Positions 47,582-60,700 of a stretch of 64,000 nucleotides of DNA are shown here, in pieces. The stretch is from Farysia itapuensis (lineage: Eukaryota; Basidiomycota; Ustilaginomycetes; Ustilaginales; Ustilaginaceae), in the NCBI GenBank assembly GCA_023212645.1, contig JALBYC010000039.1, forward strand, positions 1 to 64,000. Direction: 5' to 3'. Both the position numbers and the translations under genes were made by a program. Under the pieces are notes generated by a model. That model worked only from the letters and a program-made list of their open reading frames with translations, was not told where the DNA came from and made no database searches. Position 1 is the stretch's first letter, and every line of letters starts with the position of its first letter.

Positions 47582-50500
47582 TTACAAGACACCCTCGGTG
47601 AGTCTCTGGTACATATCGTACAGTCTAGTGAATGCCGATCCGGCCGAGTTCAAGATAAGCTTGTCTACGAACTCGTCGCACTGCGTCTGACTGAGAGCTA
47701 GTTGGAAGCGATCGCGCAAGTTGGCAGCCGTGAGGTCTCCCAGGGCGAAACAGGGCAGTTTCGAGTCTTTGGCCATCAACTCGACCAGCATGATAATCCG
47801 TTCGGCGTGCTTGCGCACATCGCGGAATCCCGACCGCATGAGGTTCTTGAACTCGTCAAAGTGCGGACCCTCGAGTCCACCCAGAATGTCGATGTACTCT
47901 TGCGGCATCTTGAACGGCGCCGCTTCAAATCCAACGCCGCCGGGAGAGATCCCAAGCATAAAGCCAAAATCGATGTGGATCAGCCTGCCCTCGCCATCGA
48001 CGAGAATGTTGCCGTTGTGACGGTCCTTGATCTGCAGCAGGTACGATATGATTGAGTAGGCGGCCAGACTTTCAATGAAATGCTTGCGTGCGCGTGCAAA
48101 TCTGGACGAAGTGGGTGGACCATAAAGCGTGAGGAAATGGTCGTATAGCGTGTAGCTCGAGCTTTCTGCTGCATCCATACGTGAGTAGGCCTCTTTCTTG
48201 ACAGAATGAATCGAGACTGCGTCGGTGATGGTCTCCATCAGGCCTGAGCTCTCTGACGTGACAAGAATGCGAAAGTACCGCACCCAGCATCGGCTCTTGG
48301 TCTCTTGCCAGATCTTGCCGAATTCATTGATGAGCTGGACGGCCAGCTGTTCTTGCCGCAGGTCTGCACCCGTCTTGACGATCACGGAAAACACGTCCCA
48401 GTTGGCCAGATGGCCGTAGGGGGATGATGCGCGAATGCGTCGCTTCTTGGACGCCCACGACTCGCTGAACATGGCTGCGCTCGGGTCGTCCTTGTTGACT
48501 GCGCGAAGCACCGCCTCCTCGTCTTCCGAGTTGGCATTGTGCTTTGTCGAGCGCGATGGGCGGGTAGCTGACACGCTTTGACCACCAGCCTTCATACGGC
48601 GCATACGCTCTTCCTCGAGCGACATCATTTCCTGCATGATGCGTTGGCGGATGGCTTCTGTCTCGGAGTGGACGAGACGAGCGTTGACACCGGCACCCCC
48701 TCCTCCACCCATTGGGATCAGGGCGTTTAGGGCCGAAGACGCTTTTGTATTGATGTGGGTACTGACGCCAGCCGTACCCTGGCCTATCTCTGCTTTTGTC
48801 CCCGCACCTCCACCTACAGCGTCTTGGGCGTTGGCCGTGCCAGTCGATGACCCGTACCAGTTGGTCGGAACAATCCACGAGCTCCACCCACCTTGCGCGT
48901 TAGACCCGACATTCGGACCGTAATTGACAATTGCCTGCGCTTTGGTAGCGTTGCTCGACTTGTTCAGCTGCGACAGCATGATCGCAGCCGTACGCATGCG
49001 CTGTGCATACTCGTCCAAGGAAAATTCTTTCACCGCGGGCGTCTGCGAGGACACGTCGCCCTGTGCTGACTGTTGCGCTGGTCGAGGCGGTGGAAGCTTT
49101 GCCGACGTCTTGCGCTGCTGTGTCTGCTCGGCAGACGTCCATGCAGCTGCATCGTGGAGTTTGTTCCGGTATGCGAGATCCTCCTCGTCAGACGAGGTTG
49201 ATTCGGCTTCATGGCCAAAAGCGGCAAGGTCTGAGCCGTAGGCCTGCTCGGTCAGATCAATCTCCTCTTCGTCATCTGCGGGCACAATTGGCGGTACTTG
49301 CTGCATGGGGGACGACGTTCTGTCTAATGAACCGCGACGCGTTAGAGCTGGAGTATGCGGCTGCGACATTGGTGTGGCATGGCCGGACGCCGTCACTCCG
49401 TTGAGAGCAGCTTCTCTGTCAGAAAGCTGTCTGGCCGAATCATGTGCCAAAGACTCGTCGGCACTAGTCGTGCCGTCTTGCAGCGTCGAGTTGTGTACGG
49501 CGGCAATCTTGCGCCACCGAACGTCTTCTTCCGTTACAAGCCGACGTAGAGTCTCCCGGTTCTGTCTTCGTTCCGGGTCAAAGTCAAGGTCGTTATTCAA
49601 TACCTCCACGTGCAGCAAATACGGCACTCTGTCGGCAGAGTTTAGAACGACGGCTTCACTTGGATTGATGCGGACCACTTTGTGATGGCGCCCTGTTCCG
49701 CTGGCTTTGCCTTGTTCGTGTGCTTTTGCGTGATCTCTATCGTCGGCTGTGCACCATAGCGGGAAGCAGACATCTGAAGGTAATTTGTGGTTCAGCGCTG
49801 TCAGCTCTGCTCGAAGCGCTGACAAGCGAGCAGGTTTGGGTATGAGCAGCAGCCGGGCGGAAATGTCCTGCAGCGAAAGAATGAATTGCGTCTGTACCTT
49901 GCAGTAATTGGAGCGCAAAAGTCTAGAGCGCGCCTCGGTGTCGTACAATGCCAGGATGGCTTCGGTTTGAGAAGCCGATTCTGACAGCGTTGCGGAAGAT
50001 GCAAACACAGAAGCGACACCACCGTGCGTACCTCTGCTTAGCGCCAAGTTGGGAACGGAGCGCGACAAGGCGACCTGCTGACCGAAGGTAAGCTGTCGGT
50101 GCTTCTGGGGTGACCATGGCGGTGGAGCTTTGGGCGCGGTACCCTTCTTGGGCGTGCCATTCTTGTTACTGCTCGATTCGGCAGGGTGAATAGATATCAA
50201 AGATTGCCCGTCCAGACCTTGCCCAAAGGCTTCGCCCACAGCCGCGGCAGCCTTGTCCCTAAAATCGGTGAAGCCGGCACTGAAACCAGCTGCGAAAGTG
50301 CTAAAGGAATTCTTCTGTTTGTCATTAGCGGGCAAAGAGCCGCCGGATGTGATTTCGCTCGAAGACGATATTGGAGCTGTTGGCTTGTCTTTGGGTGGTG
50401 GAAGCGGTGCTGAATCAGACCAACCCATGGAAGCTGAGGTTTTCTTAGCTAGTGAGCCTGCGAAGGATGTTAGCGCGGAGGGTTGCGATGCTGGTTGTGG

Positions 50501-51271
50501 ATGTGCAGAAGGGCTTTTTGGCAAGGAGTCGTTGTCTGAGCTTTCACCACCATCATCGTCATGATCGTGAACAGAGGTGGGGACGTCATCGTCGTTGTCA
50601 TCATTGTCCGTGGCTCTGGCGGCATATGCGCTGCCGACAGAATCGGGCTTCTTCCTAGCCTGCTCTATTGCAATACTGCCAGAAGCCTCAGCAAGCTTGG
50701 GCATGCCTGGCACACTGGCAAGAACGGACCCAATGCCGACAATATTGGCAATCGGATTGAAGGGTGACACTTTCTCTCTGAAAAGCCCGCTGGCTAACAG
50801 CAATCTGTCGACCAGAGTGACTGGTGTTGGTGATGAGCCGGCTGATGCGACAAGGTCGTTTGAGCTAACGTAGCCAGGCTTGAAGCTGGTAAGCGGATCA
50901 TCGAAGAGGATGCGTTGGCACTGGTTGAAGACTCGATGGCAGATGTGAAACGAGGCAGTGTGCGGATTTGACGAGAGATCCGAGAGAGCAGCTTGAAAGT
51001 ACCAGAGAGTCAAAAGTGCAACATGGACTGACTCGGTACATCTGCGCAGCACGAATGATTCGAGCGCTCTTGATTCGGACGGCTTGGTGATGAGAAGATG
51101 GCAAAGCTGCGGCCAGTACAGCTCGACTTCTTGCGAAGGAAAGGCGGTCTCGAGCTGAGTGACGAGGTAGTATGTGATGCCAATGTTGTCAGAGTAGGTG
51201 CGCAGGTAGGAGAGGGCGAGATGAGGCGAAAAGTAGTCCGAGTGAAACAGCCGGAGCAAGAGGCTGGCCAT
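47582..51271 (-). CDS. PIK1: PIK1-type phosphatidylinositol 4-kinase
   Basis: 1229 residues, single exon. PIK1 makes PI4P at the Golgi and nucleus and is needed for secretion. The N-terminal ~110 residues (LLLRLFHSDYFSPHLALSYL...) form the lipid-kinase unique helical domain. The middle 700 residues are low-complexity with acidic and Ser-rich stretches. The catalytic domain covers about residues 930-1229: LRQEQLAVQLINEFGKIW, KDRHNGNILVDGEGRLIHID near residue 1080, directly followed by FGFMLGISPGG, then the PFKMPQEYIDILGG and GDLTAANLRDRFQ segments typical of PI4K III beta. Conserved catalytic Asp and Asn residues are present. ATG at 51269-51271. It follows dynactin p24-like in tandem (118 bases) and is divergent from TRA1. 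Confidence 0.95.
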   Translation of the reverse strand: MASLLLRLFHSDYFSPHLALSYLRTYSDNIGITYYLVTQLETAFPSQEVELYWPQLCHLLITKPSESRALESFVLRRCTESVHVALLTLWYFQAALSDLSSNPHTASFHICHRVFNQCQRILFDDPLTSFKPGYVSSNDLVASAGSSPTPVTLVDRLLLASGLFREKVSPFNPIANIVGIGSVLASVPGMPKLAEASGSIAIEQARKKPDSVGSAYAARATDNDDNDDDVPTSVHDHDDDGGESSDNDSLPKSPSAHPQPASQPSALTSFAGSLAKKTSASMGWSDSAPLPPPKDKPTAPISSSSEITSGGSLPANDKQKNSFSTFAAGFSAGFTDFRDKAAAAVGEAFGQGLDGQSLISIHPAESSSNKNGTPKKGTAPKAPPPWSPQKHRQLTFGQQVALSRSVPNLALSRGTHGGVASVFASSATLSESASQTEAILALYDTEARSRLLRSNYCKVQTQFILSLQDISARLLLIPKPARLSALRAELTALNHKLPSDVCFPLWCTADDRDHAKAHEQGKASGTGRHHKVVRINPSEAVVLNSADRVPYLLHVEVLNNDLDFDPERRQNRETLRRLVTEEDVRWRKIAAVHNSTLQDGTTSADESLAHDSARQLSDREAALNGVTASGHATPMSQPHTPALTRRGSLDRTSSPMQQVPPIVPADDEEEIDLTEQAYGSDLAAFGHEAESTSSDEEDLAYRNKLHDAAAWTSAEQTQQRKTSAKLPPPRPAQQSAQGDVSSQTPAVKEFSLDEYAQRMRTAAIMLSQLNKSSNATKAQAIVNYGPNVGSNAQGGWSSWIVPTNWYGSSTGTANAQDAVGGGAGTKAEIGQGTAGVSTHINTKASSALNALIPMGGGGGAGVNARLVHSETEAIRQRIMQEMMSLEEERMRRMKAGGQSVSATRPSRSTKHNANSEDEEAVLRAVNKDDPSAAMFSESWASKKRRIRASSPYGHLANWDVFSVIVKTGADLRQEQLAVQLINEFGKIWQETKSRCWVRYFRILVTSESSGLMETITDAVSIHSVKKEAYSRMDAAESSSYTLYDHFLTLYGPPTSSRFARARKHFIESLAAYSIISYLLQIKDRHNGNILVDGEGRLIHIDFGFMLGISPGGVGFEAAPFKMPQEYIDILGGLEGPHFDEFKNLMRSGFRDVRKHAERIIMLVELMAKDSKLPCFALGDLTAANLRDRFQLALSQTQCDEFVDKLILNSAGSAFTRLYDMYQRLTEGVL

Positions 51272-51729
51272 CTTTCCGACTCTTGAGCAGCAGCGACGTA
51301 CGCTCTACCACCAAGAGGGACGAGACGCAGCAGCAGCAAGCGTAACCAACACCAAGTACCCCCACACGTCACTCATACACACCCACCGTGCTGGTCCTTC
51401 TCGGATATCGGCTTTCAAACTCTGTCGTGCGAATCATAAAAGCAAGAAGAAGGTAAAGTCACGTGACAGAATGGGCCTTTGGGATACCCTTTGCGCGACT
51501 CCAAGTCAGAAATGTAGGACCCCCCTCACCCACAGGTGTGCAAGGTGTCAAAGACTGCTGCATCCACTCCACCCTGGAAGCTTGGTATAGCGCGTCACCA
51601 TCGACCCTGTCAGACGCTTTCGTGCTCCCTGAATCGAGCCGAGCGTGTACCACCCGACAAAGCACCTCCTACCTCGTGGTTGTACAGAACACTCTGGCTG
51701 CACCCACTTGGACGCGTGGTTGAGCCAAG
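51272..51729. promoter_or_regulatory. PIK1-TRA1 divergent promoter region with CACGTG palindrome
   Basis: 458 bases between start codons. A perfect 10-base palindrome GTCACGTGAC at 51458-51467 contains the bHLH E-box CACGTG; it is 187-196 bases upstream of PIK1 and 263-272 upstream of TRA1. No gene is visible. Confidence 0.6.
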
Positions 51730-54700
51730 ATGGCTGCCACACCAGATGCCTCGTCTCGCCGTTCTGTGCCAGATGTCGAGCAAATCTCCGCAAAATTGAT
51801 CAATGGTGCAACAGGTAGGTGTTGAAATCTTTGACCTTTCTCATACACTTAGATGCTGACCTCGCCGTGATCTCACTTGTGCAGATACCAAGACCAAACT
51901 GACGATTGCGTTCGAGCTCAAGGAACTACTCGACGTGTTCCAGAATCTCGACTATGCCCTGTTTCTTAAGCACGTCGTTCCCGCCTTTGTCTCGGTACTC
52001 GACTCCATACCCTGCAGCTTCACGTCAGATGCTCCAGAACAGCGCCTTCGCCATGTCGTTCTAGAGACCACACATCGCATGCCTCAGCTCGAGTTGCTCA
52101 AACCATACGCCGACAGTCTCATGACCGCGATGCTTAGTGTGCTGCGCGACGACAACGAGGACAATGCCGTTCTCGCGCTCAAAGTCATCATCGACTTGCA
52201 CAGATCATTCAAGGCTGTTTTGCAAGACCAAGTCCAGCCCTTTCTTGAGCTGGTCAAGAAGCTCTATACCAACATGCAGAACACGGTCGAGCAGGCCTTT
52301 GAGTCGGATGCCTCTCAATCCTTGCTCTCAGCTCCTTCAACAGAAACGTCGGCAACGTCTCCGGCTAACGCAGCGACGGATGCTTCCTCTAGCGACTCAG
52401 CCAATGCCACTTCGACAGCAGTGACCTCTACAGCCGCGTCAAAGACGCTGCCGAAGTCCATGTCCAGCTTCAAGGTCCTGACAGAGTGTCCTATTGTGAT
52501 CGTTCTCATCTTCCAGAGCTATCGAGCCGTGGTACCACAAGCCATCAACGTTTTTGTGCCCCTCATTGTAGAGAACTGTCTGTCTTTACAGGCCAAGCCA
52601 CAGCGAGAGGCTCACGAGGCCGCAAAGGCCAAGGACGAAATCTTTGTTGGCGTCGCGCCAGGCATCAAGAATCGCGCGCTCTACACCGACATGATTGTCG
52701 CGCAGGTTAAGACCATGTCTTTCCTCGCATACGTCTTGCGCGGATCTGCGCCCGTCATGCGCCCCTTTGCACATGTATTGCCCGAGATCAGCGTTCGCTT
52801 GCTCAAAGATTGTCCACCAGAGGCCTCCGCTACACGCAAGGAGCTTCTTGTAGCGACCCGACACGTTCTTTCCACTGAATACCGCGCGCACTTTGTTGGC
52901 CAAATCAACACGCTTCTGCACGAGCGTGTGCTCATAGGTACTGGTGTCACTTCGCACGAGACGCAGAGACCGTTGGCGATCAGTATGCTGGCTGATCTCG
53001 TCCACCACGTGCGTCAGGAGCTGTCTCCCGCCCAGCTCGTCAGTGTCGTTTCAATTCACTCGCAGATTCTCCACGATGCTACACTCGCACCAAGCATTCA
53101 GACAATGTGCGTCAAGCTGCTTCTCAATCTTGTCGAGACTATCTTGACAAAATACCCCGACGGAGCCACACAGACCCTGGCAGGCATCCTGGATGTCTTT
53201 GTCGAAAAGCTGTCGAGCTTACATCGTCTTAGAGCTGATGCTGACTGCATCCGCCAGCATCGAGAGAACGTCAACAAGATCCACAGTATTGATGCTGTCG
53301 ATATCGAGAAGGCCAAGCCGATCCAGGCAGCTGCCACTATGCTCGACACTGCAGGCGATCCACTCAAAGATGCTCGCTTTCTGTTCCGCAACATACTATT
53401 TGGGTTCAAGACTTTGATCCCGGTCTTGCGTCACCGCAATGCTGCCTACCCAGATGGCGCGACTGCTGGCAGGCTTCTCGTCGATGGAGTCAAATGCTGG
53501 TCTCTTCACGAAGATCGCGATGGTCGCGAGGAGAAAGAGGTTCTCGATCTTTTTACCACCGTCTTTATTGATCTCGAGCCGCAAATCTTCCACGAGGTCT
53601 TCACGACGCACATGCCATTCCTCTTTGAAGAGATGCTCAATGCACCCACGTTGCTTGGTATTCCGCAAAACCTACTCAGCAATGATGCAGTCTCGAAACG
53701 ATTCGTCGGCATCTTGCTGCGCTTCCTTGTGGACCGACTAGAGGAACTCGGTCGCTCAGACAAGAAGCATGCCTCAATCAGCCTGAGGCTCTTCAAGATG
53801 GCCTTCATGGCCGTGACCATCTTCCCAGAGGAAAACGAAGTGGTGCTTCAGCCTCACCTCAGCCATCTCATCATGGAGTCCATGAAGCTTGCGAGTAAGG
53901 CTGCTGAACCTACCAATTATTTCTTGTTGCTACGAGCGCTTTTCCGTAGCATAGGAGGTGGCCGCTTCGAATTGCTGTACAAGGATGTGTTGCCATTGTT
54001 GCCTGTCTTGCTGGAGAACCTCAACGCTTTGCTCAATGCTGCGGAGCCAAGTCGCCGAGAAGTTTTCGTGGATCTCTGCTTGACGGTCCCCGTGCGACTC
54101 AGCGTGCTGTTGCCGTACCTCGGCTATCTGATGAAGCCACTCGTGCTCGCTTTGCAATCGTCCACCGAACTCGTCAGCCAGGGTCTGCGTACACTTGAGC
54201 TTTGCATCGACAACCTAACCCAAGAGTTCTTGGATCCGATCATGGCACCGTATGCGCAAGACATCATGGCTGCACTATGGCGCCACCTTCAACCATTGCC
54301 GCACAACCATCAGCATTCGCACACCACTATGCGTATCTTGGGCAAAATGGGCGGACGGAATCGTAAACTTCTGCAGAATGCGCCGCGTCTCAACTACAAT
54401 TCTCACAAGACGCCTACCTTTCCGATCCACTTCGATGGCAAGACACAATCAATGACCTTGACCCCGATCACAGAGCTTGCATTGGCCAACATCCGACGTA
54501 GTGATCCTTACTACCGCAAGCATGCATTTGAACTGCTGCGTCACACCGCCGCTCTCTTTCTAGACGGAACACTGATGGACACGGATCGAGAGACCATCTT
54601 TGGACGTCTGATCAAAGGCCTCTTTGACGCAACACGTGCTGAAGACCTTCGTGACGAGGCAACACAATTCCTGTTTGGCATCTGCAAGCACGTCTTCCAT

Positions 54701-57700
54701 GCCGAGATCAAACGCGACATGCCTTCCACTGGTGGTGGCTCGAGTCGACACTTGTGGCCGATGACTACGTCGCTTCTTGAGGGTCTCACCAATGCTCTGG
54801 CACTCAACGAAGCCGGAAACGACCCTGCCCCACTCATTGAGTTGCAGCTGCAGATCATCCGAGAATTCTTGTCAACGTGCGAAAAGGTCCCGGCGACGCG
54901 TCCTGATTTAGGACACATTGTCATGCATTCGTTTGCGAGCAAATTCTGTTCGCAGTGCTATGAACAGCTCTGGCAGCGCAAGACTGGTGGCTGGCTCGGC
55001 GTTGATATGCTGGTGCGTCAAGCAGATTTGGGCCAGGTTTGGGTGCGGGATCATCAGCTCGAGATCGTTCGAGCGCTATTGTTCATGCTCAAGGACATGC
55101 CAAATGACCCACCGGGTAATATCGACGAAGTCAGCGAGACGTTACTCCAAGTCATTCGCCAGGCCTATACGGTCAAGATTCCAAGCGCGGACGGCAAACC
55201 TGAGCCACCAGTTCCGGATCGTCCGAGTCATTTGACCTACTTGATCGGTATCCTGGTCCCCGAACTTTCTAGCTCGAACGCAACCGTGCGTACGACAACG
55301 CAAACCTCGTTCAAGCTGCTCTCTGAGCTTCGAAACTGTACAGTTACCGAGCTTCTGACTCCGCAAAAGGATCGGCTTCTGCAACCTATTTTCACCAAGC
55401 CGCTCCGCGCGCTTCCGTTCGGTATGCAAATTGGTCACATTGATGCCATCACGTTTGCGCTAAATTTGTCACCACCTTTGCCCGAGTTCAACGAGGAGCT
55501 TTACCGTGTTCTGACAGAAGCTCTGGCCTTGGCCGACGCGGATGACCAAGCCCTGGTTGGCAGAACATCATTGTACAAGAACATGATTGCGGTCACGAAG
55601 CTACGCGTTGTTGCGATTCGCTTGCTGTCGTCTGCTATGGCATGTGGCGACTTCTTATCGACGAAGCACACCCAGATGCGCATGAAGATCATCTCGGTTT
55701 ACTTCAAAAGCCTCTACTCCAAGAGCGAAGAAGTCGTTCAGGTGGCGTATGAATCGCTCAAGACAGTCTTGAGCCAGCAGAGCAAGCTACCCAAGGACTT
55801 ACTGCAGAGCGGTCTGCGCCCTATCTTGATGACGCTCGCCGACAGAAACCGTCTGACTGCATCTGGTCTGGAAGGTCTCGCGCGACTTTTGCAGCTGCTT
55901 ACCAATTACTTTAAGGTTGAGATCGGAACCAAATTGCTGGACCATTTGACGAGTCTAGCCGAGCCAGGAATCTTGCTCCGTGCAGCTGCTGGATCGTTAC
56001 GAGACAACGAACAGATCAAGACTTTGGTTGCCATCGTCAATGTGTTCCGCTTGCTGCCTGAAGCGTCCTTCCAGTTCCTGCCTCGTTTGACGACAGTCGT
56101 TGCAGAGATCGAGTCGCAGTTGCGACGATCTGGACCCACGCCCTTCACCAAGCCCTTGACGCTCTTCTTGAACCGGTTCGCTGAGAAGGCTATCACCTAC
56201 TTTTTCGAAGGTGACAAGTTGAGCAACCCCAAATTCCTTCGGGTCGTCGAGTTGTCTCTGGCTTCGGATGATGGGCCAGAATTGCGATCACAAGTGACTG
56301 CAGGACGAGAAAAGTTCCTATACCCACTTTTCACCAACGACGCTACTGCTGCACAAGTCGAAGCTGGCCTCGGCATTGTCCAACAACTGGTGAAGCGCGA
56401 TCCTAAGTGGCTTGTAACCAACAAGGACATCTTTGAGAAGCTGATTGCACTCTGGCAGACACCGAACAGTAGCGCGCGGCGTCGTGCAGAAGCCGACGCA
56501 AAGACTGACACTGCAAGCGAATCCACATCTACCGCCGTCACGACGACGGCGAATGCAGCTACGCCTGCCACACCAGTCACACCTATCATCCGCAACATTC
56601 ACGAAAGCAAGCAGCTGTTGGAGCTGTTCCTCTCGTACCTCAGAGAAGAACCTCATGTTGAGGCATACATTGCGATCCTTGACGCGTATACATACAAGGT
56701 TGCTTTCGACTTGACTTTCGTGACTCGCTTCGTCTATGACAATCTCTGCGTAGGAGCGAGTATTGACTTCAAAAAGCAGATTTTTGCTCGTTTCTTAACC
56801 TTGTTCGAGGACAAGGACGCTAGTCAAGAGCTCAAGACATATGCTCTGAGGATCATCATCAATCCTATGCTGCTTGCTTCGTACGGACCGCAATCCGAGC
56901 CAGTAGCAGTGAATGTCGAGACTGCTGCAAAGAACGCAAAGGGCCAGTCTGCCGGTGAAAGCAAAGACGATGAAGCAATGGAAGACGCAGGCACCGACGC
57001 TCAAACGGACGGATCTGATAGCAAGAAAGACGCTAAAGGAGCCAGGCGCAAAAGCGAATCCGAAAAGAGCAAAGCTAGTGACAATGCTTCTGCATCTGAC
57101 GAAAGCGACAAAGCTGCATCAGCAGCCCAAGTTGGCAGTGTTAAAGCTGAAGTGATCGACGCCGAGCTGGTCAACGAAATCGTCAATCGAATGTGGAAGC
57201 CATTCCAGACTCCGAAGGCTAATGAGCTCTGCTCTGACGACGGTCTGCGCATCGAGCTTCTGCATATGTCGACGATGATTCTTGAGCACTGCTCGGATCA
57301 TCTCGCACCGCACGGACAACTGAAAAAGGACACAATCAAGTTCGGGTGGGCAAATTTGACTGCCGAAGATGTCACCGTGAAAAACGTAGCGTACATTTTC
57401 ATTGCACGTTTCCTCGAAGTCTTCGAAAGCCCGATCAAGATCGTCGGTCAGGTTTACTTTGGGCTTCTGCGGGCCCATCAGTCCGAAGGTCGCGGCATGG
57501 TCAAGAAGGCTCTTGACATTCTGGTTCCTGCCTTGCCTAAGCGGGCCGGTGCGAGCGAGCCTGGACAGGCGCCACAATGGGCTAAGTGGACCAAGCGACA
57601 GCTCATTGACGAAGGCCATAACGTCAGCCAGCTTTTTGCAATTCTGAGCCTGCTCGTTCGGCATGCAGACCTCTTCTACAGCAGTCGCGAGATGTTCATG

Positions 57701-60700
57701 CCTCACATCGTCAGCAACCTGACTAAGCTCGGCTTGGTCGCCAACGTGAATGTCGAGTCTCGCATGCTCGCTGTCGACCTCGTTGACCTCTTACGAAAGT
57801 GGGAGAAGCGACGACAAGAATACGTTGAGTCGCGGGAAAAGCCTTCCGATGCTACCACAGAGACTGACGGTGAAGGTGGCAAGAAGGCTACTGGAAAGCG
57901 TGCTTCGGGTGGCACAGATGAAGCAATTACGATCAAAAAGGTCCGAATCGACGAGTCGGGCAATTCCTCCTCACCTGCTCCTGCTACCAGTGCAAAGAGC
58001 GCGGCTGTTGCTTCAACCACGCAGGCCACTTCGGCTACCTCCCTTGCGCTCTCTCCTGCCGACCACGAGTATCTCATGCCAATGAGTCTGCGTGAAATGA
58101 CCGTCGGCTTCTTGGTCCGCTTCGTGTCTTTGTCGATGGAGCCCATCTCGAAAGGTGGCATTGTGTCCAAAGCCGCTGATTTGCTCACCGAGATTCTCAA
58201 GGCGCCATATTGGTCTGACGTGCAGGTCCGTTTGTCTATCTTCCAACGTCCCTTGATTCATACCGAGATCAACGAGCAGAACACACCGGTCATCTGCAAC
58301 GCCCTTCGCACCTTGCAAATCGTGATCCAGGACAAGTCAGATGCCTACATTGTGCCTCACGTTCCACAGCTGCAGAAGCTTTTGGAGAAGAGTGCATCGA
58401 CTGACGACATGGCTTTGGCCGAAGCTCAAAAGCCAGTGCTAGAGCGAATCTTCCAGGTCATCCCTGACGCTCCGGCGGAGAAAGACGCCGATGGTGATGC
58501 CGACATGGACGATAACGCGGACGGTAACACTGACGAAAAGGAAGGCAAAGACGGTGCTGCCAAAGAGTCGGATCCATCTGACGAGCTTGGTGCTTTCCGA
58601 ACGTTTGCAGAAAACCTGATTGCGGACGGGCTGAAACAGAGTCAGCATCTCTTCAGCGTCTTCACGATGCTGGAAGCCTGGAGCCAGAGCAAGCCGGAAA
58701 AGATTGACGGTCATCTGCCCGCCCTCAGCAAAGCGCTTAGCAAATTGACGAAAGAACATCTCGCTGCACCGACGCCAATTCCACCTAATGACCCGAATCT
58801 GAAGCTGCTGATGCTCGTTTTGGAACTGCTTAAGCGCCGAATCTCGAACCTTCACGATCAGCGACGATGGTTCTTGTCTGCCCTGGTTCAGCTCGTTGAG
58901 CGCTCTTCGTCTCTCGAATTGTGTCGCTTCCTGCTATCCACCATGTCCAAGTGGATCCTGGAACAGCGCGAGTCTTTCCCTACCGTCAAGGAAAAAGCTG
59001 GTATCTTGCTCAAGATGATGTCGTTCGAGAATCGGGACAATGACTCACTTCTGCGTGACTACCTCGACTTGATTCACGCCATCTATACGACGCCTGCATT
59101 TGCTCGAACCGAGCTGACTGTCCGGCTCGAAAACGCTTTCTTGCTTGGATGTAGGCACAAGAATCCACAAGTCCGCCAGAAATTCGTTGACATCTTCGAC
59201 CGAACTCTTGTGCGGGGCTTGGCGGGACGCATGCAGTACCTCCTCGGTCATCAAAGCTGGGACTATCTGGCCGACACTTACTGGCTCAACCAAGTTCTCG
59301 ATTTGATGCTGGGCACAATCGACTTCAACAGGCCTCTGTTGCCGCCAAACTCTTCACAGCTCGGCAGAAACGGCAGCGTCTTTGTGCCGACCCTCAAAAA
59401 TCTGCAGGTTGGTGACTTGCTTACATCCGTGCGGGCGCTGCTGCATACAGACAACAATGTGTCCCATCAACTATGGGTTTCATTCTTCTCTGCAGCGTGG
59501 AGAGCTATCAGCAAGAAAGATCATGACGATATCACACGCGCCCTCATTGGCGTGCTGACGCGCGAATACAACCTCAAACAGGTCGGAAAGCGTCCAAATG
59601 TTGTCCAGACACTGTTAGAAGGCGCCCTCTCTTGCAAGCCGCAACTGGAATTGCCTCCTCACGTTGTCAAGTATCTTGGAAAGAGCTTCAACGCTTGGCA
59701 TATTTCGATTGAGCTCTTGCAAAATCTCCTGCGATCTTTGCCACGCCAAGATGATGCCATTCGAGAAGCTGGTCAAGACGCTCTGACGGAGCTGTTTGCG
59801 GAGCTGTCGGAGGAAGACATGTTCTATGGTCTGTGGCGAAGGCGTTGCGTGTACGCCGAGACCAACAGCGCGATCTCATTCGAGCAGATTGGCATGTGGA
59901 ACCAAGCGCAAGTTCAGTACGAGAACGCTCAAGTCAAAGCTCGCTCTGGTGTTCTGAATTTTACCGAGGCCGAATATCACCTGTGGGAAGATCAGTGGGT
60001 GTTCTGCGCGCAAAAGCTTCAACAATGGGATCTGCTCACGGATCTCGCCAAGCTCGAGGGCGACAACGATCTACTGCTCGAATGTGCTTGGAGACTATAC
60101 GACTGGACAGCGGAACGCGAAACGCTTGAACAAGCACTGGAAAGCTTGTCTGCCTCCGCGACACCGCGCCGTCGAGTGTTTGAAGCATACATGGCACTGC
60201 TTAAATCTCAGGCTGGACAGGACAAGCCTGCCGAGTTTGGACGTATCTGCGATGAAGCAATTCAGCTGACGCTCAAGAAATGGCACTCGCTGCCTGACAC
60301 TGTCACCATTGCACATGTCCCCCTTCTCCAAATCTTCCAGCAGTTCGTCGAACTGCAAGAGGCAAGCACGATCTTTGCCAGTCTTGCTCACACGAACGCC
60401 ACGAATCTTGATCAGCGGTCTGCTGAGCTCAAGGCACAAATGCAAACGTGGCGAGAGCGTCTACCCAATCTCTGGGATGACATTAATGCGTGGTCGGACC
60501 TTGTGGCTTGGCGACAGCATGTGTTTGGTGCGATCAACAAGGCGTACTTGCCACTGGTCCCCGTGATTCAGCAGAGGGACGGACAAAATGCATCGACTAA
60601 TTCATACGCTTATCGAGGCTATCACGAGACGGCTTGGATCATCAACCGCTTTGCGCATGTTGCCAGAAAGCACTACCTCAATGACGTGTGCATTTCTTCG

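Noticed and set aside
44298..51271. A dedicated autophagy/traffic gene cluster
   Set aside because: ATG10, ATG18, dynactin p24-like and PIK1 are neighbours, but serine-rich and TRA1 genes adjoin them and strands are mixed; beyond the shared ATG10/ATG18 promoter there is no evidence of clustering by function.
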